Part shown: positions 5,657 to 8,628 of the stretch, in pieces
Numbering within the stretch: position 1 is the first letter of the stretch
Layout of the letters: every line of letters begins with the position of its first letter
DNA from: Acidobacteriota bacterium
GTDB taxonomy: Bacteria; Acidobacteriota; Blastocatellia; RBC074
Direction of reading: 5' to 3'
NCBI GenBank assembly: GCA_017991275.1
Contig: JAGNMH010000183.1
Span: 1-8,628 of the forward strand
Length of the DNA stretch: 8,628 nucleotides
The notes under the pieces: model-generated
Databases searched by the model: none
Seen by the model: only the letters and a program-made list of their open reading frames with translations
Told to the model about the DNA's origin: nothing
Position numbers and translations under genes: made by a program

Positions 5657-6303
5657 AATATCTCGCCGGTTTTGTTCGACCATAACAGGAGATCAAGTTC
5701 GTCAAAATTGATTCTAAGCTCTGCGGCGAAATTTCTCATCTGCTCTTCGACAGCCAGATACTTTTTTTTTGTCGAAGGCGGATTGGGCGATTCGATCACT
5801 CCGCAATCATGCAGAGTCCGCAGAATGTGTTTGTCCAGTATCGCGTAACCACGATAACCGATATTGCGAAGATAATGGCTGGCTTCTTTGTAACCTATGC
5901 CTTTGATGCCAGGATTGCGGGCAAAGAAATCGCGCCGGGCTTCGGCGTCTTTGCCGAATGAATCCAGCTTTTCGCTCAGCCGCAAATTGCATTCGCCTTT
6001 TAGATAATTCCGTGTGTGTACGATGTAACCAGACCGTGCGCGCGGGTAACGGTGCGCTCCGACCAGTAAACTTTCCAGCCGCGCATGCCTTGCTTTCAGC
6101 AAGTGGCGGCGAACGCGCTCAACCGAGTTCAGCCCCATTCGTGCGCTGGCTCCGGCGGTAAAGATGCAGTAACACAGCTCCTCAAACAAGCGAGCATCGT
6201 CACGGCTGACTCCGATTTCGGCAAACTCGCCAAGTCGCGCCTGAATCGCCGCGCGCTTTTCGCTATAACTTTTCCGAAGTTCGTCAATTAACAAGCTGTT
6301 CAT
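5650..6303 (-). CDS. 8-oxoguanine DNA glycosylase/AP lyase, archaeal Ogg2 type
   Basis: This DNA repair enzyme removes 8-oxoguanine from DNA and cuts the backbone at the resulting abasic site through a Schiff-base lysine. The Ogg2 signature is clear. The helix-hairpin-helix is GIKGIGYKEASHYLRNIGY with catalytic K139, followed by GYAILDKHILR with catalytic D157. The spacing of 18 equals that of K129/D147 in the Methanocaldococcus enzyme, as I recall. The C-terminal LDLLLWSNKTGEILK matches the family's ending, in which the terminal lysine takes part in substrate recognition. The N-terminal CYCIFTAGASARMGLNSVERV is also typical, and 217 residues is the normal length. Ogg2 is mostly archaeal, with scattered bacterial members. 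It starts 24 bases after the glycosyltransferase stop codon without an obvious Shine-Dalgarno, so coupling is possible. No link in function to the neighbours is visible. Confidence 0.92.
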   Translation of the reverse strand: MNSLLIDELRKSYSEKRAAIQARLGEFAEIGVSRDDARLFEELCYCIFTAGASARMGLNSVERVRRHLLKARHARLESLLVGAHRYPRARSGYIVHTRNYLKGECNLRLSEKLDSFGKDAEARRDFFARNPGIKGIGYKEASHYLRNIGYRGYAILDKHILRTLHDCGVIESPNPPSTKKKYLAVEEQMRNFAAELRINFDELDLLLWSNKTGEILK

Positions 6304-6327
6304 TTATGTTTGAAAATTGGTTTGAAG

Positions 6328-7818
6328 TTATCGGTTGGTAACGGTCGCCGGCAACAACAGATAAACCGGATAATGCCTGTCCGGCAAAGGTGTTTGCATT
6401 GAAACGACCTTGTAACCCGGCAAAGCCGGATCGCCCGGTTTCAGCCAGACAATAGCCGCATAACGCCCTGAGATCACTGCATTTGCAAATGCCTGTCGCA
6501 ACTCCGGCGATCTGCCGTCGTGATATTGAATCCAGTCGCCGAAATGAAAACTGCGTCCGGCGGCAACTGCCAACTCAGGGTGAACGCTGATACATAAACC
6601 ATCCGGCAAGGTGTCGTTTTTCAAGGTCGTCACCAGTTCCCGATAGTAAGGCAAACTGCGCCAACGATAACTTTCCGCACGAGCCATACGCGAAAACTCA
6701 AAAGCTCCTGCCAGCAAAATCAGCAACACCAGCGCAGGGTAAAACTTCTGCCAACGACCGTATTCCGCCAGTCGCCGCCAGGCTGTTCCGGCAACAACTG
6801 CGGCAACAATCGAAACTTCAAGGTAGTAATTTATGTAAGCGCCAGCGCGCGCCGAAGTCACAAAAGCGAAACCGAGCGCGGCGACAAGGTAACAACTCCA
6901 CAGACAAACCGGCGATTTCAACCATGCGTTGAATTTGTCACCTGAAAACCGGCCTGTGTGATTGTTGCCAGCGAATAGCGCCGCAACGAACAAGCCCGCA
7001 ACAATCCAGGTCGTAGCCGATTTGAACAGGCTCAACAGCCAGTGCCCAGCCATCCCATAACTGTGCGGAACCCGCTCCGCCAATGTGAAGTGTTGCCAGA
7101 AATATGCTCCGTTTGAAGTCGCGTTCAACGCCAACCCAATAATCGCGATCAGCAGAATCGTGGCGAACAAGACACTCAAAGCCGGGTTGCGCCTGCCCAT
7201 TTGCCAAAACCGCGCGGTTGAGACCGCTATTGGCAGCAGAGTTGTCTGTTTGAAAAAGAAAGCCGAAGCCAGCAAAACAATCACCACCGTCACAATCGGC
7301 AGACGAAATTCGCCCTCACCGTTAAAGGCAAAAACAATAGCCAGCGCCGCAAAAGCCAAAGCCAGCGCGGGCAAATCCGGGCGATGAACTCCCAGCCAGT
7401 GATGCAAGGTGATCGTGGCCAGAAAGATCATTGCCGACAGCAGCACGGCTTGACGGTTTTTAGTCAATGCCCAAACAATCCGCCCAAGACAATAAACGCA
7501 AACACCGGCAGCCAAAATCGTCAGCGCCCGCCCAAACCAGAATTGCCAGCCGAACACCCGCAAACCAACGCCGACCGCCAAGTAGTAAAAATATCCGTAA
7601 GGCGCAGTCGCAAACGGTTCACGCAGGGCAATGTCGTATGGGTTTTTCCCTTGCGCCGCGAACAGCGCGGGCGTCCAGGTGCAGGCTTCAAAGTGGCCAA
7701 CATCGAAAGGATAAATCAGTCGCGAAGCTCCCACTCCAAAAAGCAGCAGCGTCAGCAACACAGTTGCCAGCGCCGCCCATCGTTCGACTTTTTCGTTTGG
7801 GAAAACTCCGAGTGCCAT
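6328..7818 (-). CDS. multi-spanning membrane glycosyltransferase, GT-C fold (GT39/ArnT-like)
   Basis: This 496-aa inner-membrane protein probably moves a sugar from a polyprenyl-phosphate donor to a lipid, protein or glycan on the outer side of the membrane. About ten hydrophobic helices are visible (near residues 13-35, 95-117, 125-140, 148-166, 171-190, 211-232, 268-284, 303-322, 327-346, 357-375). A C-terminal soluble domain of about 110 residues follows. The first outer loop, IYPFDVGHFEACTWTP with D39 and E44, is where GT-C enzymes hold their catalytic acid, and is followed by the common GKNPYD motif. AFFFKQTTLLPIAVS (near 186-200) and AGAYINYYLEVSIVAAV (near 325-341) are also typical. 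The ATG at 7818 lacks a strong ribosome site. The gene is divergent from the lipoprotein gene, with 125 bases between. Donor and acceptor cannot be read from the sequence. Confidence 0.82.
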   Translation of the reverse strand: MALGVFPNEKVERWAALATVLLTLLLFGVGASRLIYPFDVGHFEACTWTPALFAAQGKNPYDIALREPFATAPYGYFYYLAVGVGLRVFGWQFWFGRALTILAAGVCVYCLGRIVWALTKNRQAVLLSAMIFLATITLHHWLGVHRPDLPALALAFAALAIVFAFNGEGEFRLPIVTVVIVLLASAFFFKQTTLLPIAVSTARFWQMGRRNPALSVLFATILLIAIIGLALNATSNGAYFWQHFTLAERVPHSYGMAGHWLLSLFKSATTWIVAGLFVAALFAGNNHTGRFSGDKFNAWLKSPVCLWSCYLVAALGFAFVTSARAGAYINYYLEVSIVAAVVAGTAWRRLAEYGRWQKFYPALVLLILLAGAFEFSRMARAESYRWRSLPYYRELVTTLKNDTLPDGLCISVHPELAVAAGRSFHFGDWIQYHDGRSPELRQAFANAVISGRYAAIVWLKPGDPALPGYKVVSMQTPLPDRHYPVYLLLPATVTNR

Positions 7819-7904
7819 TGCTGTAAATCCGATTCGTTATCTCTGTGCTGTTGGACGAAGGCTTTTTACGTGCTGAGTGCTTTGCCGTCAATTGCCGCAA
7901 ACTT

Positions 7905-7933
7905 TTGACGCAATCGGCATCCTTGCCTAGACT
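7905..7933 (+). promoter_or_regulatory. sigma-70-like promoter for the lipoprotein gene
   Basis: TTGACG (7905-7910, five of six to the -35 consensus), a 17-base spacer and TAGACT (7928-7933, four of six to the -10 consensus) make a good housekeeping-type promoter. Transcription would begin near 7940, only about four bases before ATG 7944, so the mRNA would be nearly leaderless. That agrees with the absence of a Shine-Dalgarno. Confidence 0.5.
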
Positions 7934-7943
7934 CCGTGCGCGA

Positions 7944-8486
7944 ATGGCGACGATTGAAGATAAAAAGGCTTTGTTGAAACTACTTGCCGTCTGTCTGTTA
8001 TCGGTCGGCTGTGCAGGCTTGCTCGGATGCTCGGCAATTTCCAGCTTCAATAATCGAATGGCCAGACTGGTTGCCCCTCAGCAGCTTGCGCGTTCTGCCG
8101 GAGGCATTTACGCGACAACTGACGCTTATCTGCGCCAGCTGGAAATTCCTGCTCCTTCAGAAAAAATACTGGCTGCGATTTCGCAACTGCCGAAAGATGA
8201 TGCGATTCTTTTCGTTGCTCCGCCGCGTCAACCCGAAATTGAATTGGTTTATCGCGCCGTAGCTTCGCTAAGCTGGCCGCATGAAATCGGCGCTTTGCAT
8301 TGCGGCAAGTATCCAGAATTGCTGTTTCAGCCGCGGGCCGGAAAACAAATTCGCTGGCTGATGTTTTATCAAACCGCCCCACCCGCCGACCTGGAAAGAT
8401 TGGAACCACCAACAGAAATTGGAAAACACCTGAAACTGATTCCAATCGAAGAGGCAAAAGAATGGACTTCCTATTGCTCGCAGTAG
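7944..8486 (+). CDS. small putative lipoprotein, unrecognised
   Basis: I do not recognise a named family. The frame is open from a GTG at 7845, but ATG 7944 is the better start. A promoter-like pair ends just before it, and the protein then begins with a charged n-region (ATIEDKKALLK), a hydrophobic core (LLAVCLLSVGCAG) and a lipobox-like LLGC with Cys29. The 180-aa product would thus be an exported lipoprotein, or anchored by an N-terminal helix. The remainder is a small alpha/beta domain (KDDAILFVAPPRQPEIELVY, then WPHEIGALHCG, then IRWLMFYQTAPP). It recalls, to me loosely, the soluble tails of GT-C membrane enzymes. The last 25 bases overlap the next membrane gene, whose ribosome site lies inside this one, so the two are probably translated together and may work as partners. 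Confidence 0.72.
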   Translation: MATIEDKKALLKLLAVCLLSVGCAGLLGCSAISSFNNRMARLVAPQQLARSAGGIYATTDAYLRQLEIPAPSEKILAAISQLPKDDAILFVAPPRQPEIELVYRAVASLSWPHEIGALHCGKYPELLFQPRAGKQIRWLMFYQTAPPADLERLEPPTEIGKHLKLIPIEEAKEWTSYCSQ

Positions 8487-8628
8487 CGCTGTGCCTCTTA
8501 TTGCTTGGCGGTTTGGGAATCAGCCGGTTGCTGCTGCCAAATTGTGCAAACAGCGTGGAGCTTTTTGCACTCTCTTTTCTGTTTGGTTCAGCCGTCATTT
8601 CGCTTTCACTTTTCGTCTTTGGCTTGTT
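8462..8628 (+). CDS. multi-spanning membrane protein, 3' end outside window
   Basis: The frame opens at ATG 8462 and has no stop to the window end (55 complete codons). GAGG at 8451-8454 lies 7 bases before the ATG, inside the lipoprotein gene. The visible sequence is strongly hydrophobic: FLLLAVALCLLLLGGLGI is a first membrane helix, RLLLPNCANSVE a short loop, and LFALSFLFGSAVISLSLFVF a second helix. Such a beginning is common in GT-C glycosyltransferases and O-antigen ligase-like proteins, but this is not enough to assign a family. The 25-base overlap with the lipoprotein gene indicates an operon. Confidence 0.75.
   Translation, partial: MDFLLLAVALCLLLLGGLGISRLLLPNCANSVELFALSFLFGSAVISLSLFVFGL

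Noticed and set aside
7384..7908. Plus-strand 174-codon frame opposite the glycosyltransferase
   Set aside because: It is Gln/Arg/Ser-rich antisense sequence over a clearly membrane-type protein, so I treat it as a shadow.
7845..7943. N-terminal extension of the lipoprotein from GTG 7845
   Set aside because: It has no ribosome site, the composition is not protein-like, the promoter lies inside it, and it would bury the signal sequence. ATG 7944 is better.

Overview
The window looks like a piece of a bacterial chromosome of moderately high G+C. My best guess is a soil-type Acidobacteriota, possibly of the Blastocatellia. I infer this from gene content (a FadJ-type beta-oxidation enzyme, a TPR/retropepsin protein, an Ogg2-type 8-oxoguanine glycosylase, a GT-C membrane protein) and from degenerate intergenic repeats of the gatgaat and ctaccga kinds. 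There are no rRNA or tRNA genes, transposases, phage genes or CRISPR repeats.

Left part, plus strand (1-2411): the 3' part of a FadJ-like 3-hydroxyacyl-CoA dehydrogenase gene enters from the left edge. Two small, visibly AT-richer genes follow: an unrecognised 159-aa protein and a DUF5071-type protein. Next is the first 60 codons of an alpha-methylacyl-CoA racemase (CaiB/BaiF CoA-transferase family), with a perfect Shine-Dalgarno but cut off abruptly near 2291. FadJ and the racemase belong to the same fatty-acyl-CoA metabolism. The two small genes therefore look like an insertion between functionally related genes, and the racemase is a remnant.

Middle and right part, minus strand (7818 down to 2345): six genes point the same way. 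In transcription order they are a GT-C type membrane glycosyltransferase, an Ogg2-type N-glycosylase/DNA lyase, a secreted TPR protein with two aspartyl protease (retropepsin-like) domains, a PIN-domain RNase of the VapC type, a 72-aa small protein that resembles the usual partner of such PIN proteins, and an unrecognised 260-aa protein. Spacing is tight (24, 96, 10, 50 and 62 bases). The 96- and 50-base gaps each hold an inverted/direct repeat structure.

Right edge, plus strand (7905-8628): a good sigma-70-like promoter lies almost on top of the start codon of a small putative lipoprotein gene, which suggests a leaderless mRNA. That gene overlaps by 25 bases the start of a multi-spanning membrane protein that runs off the window. 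These two, together with the divergent GT-C gene, may form a cell-surface sugar or lipid module.

The most notable points are the single-chain double retropepsin with TPRs, the PIN/small-protein pair with a hairpin between its genes, the truncated racemase with its unexplained junction, and the leaderless promoter arrangement. I do not see a clearly new multi-gene system.
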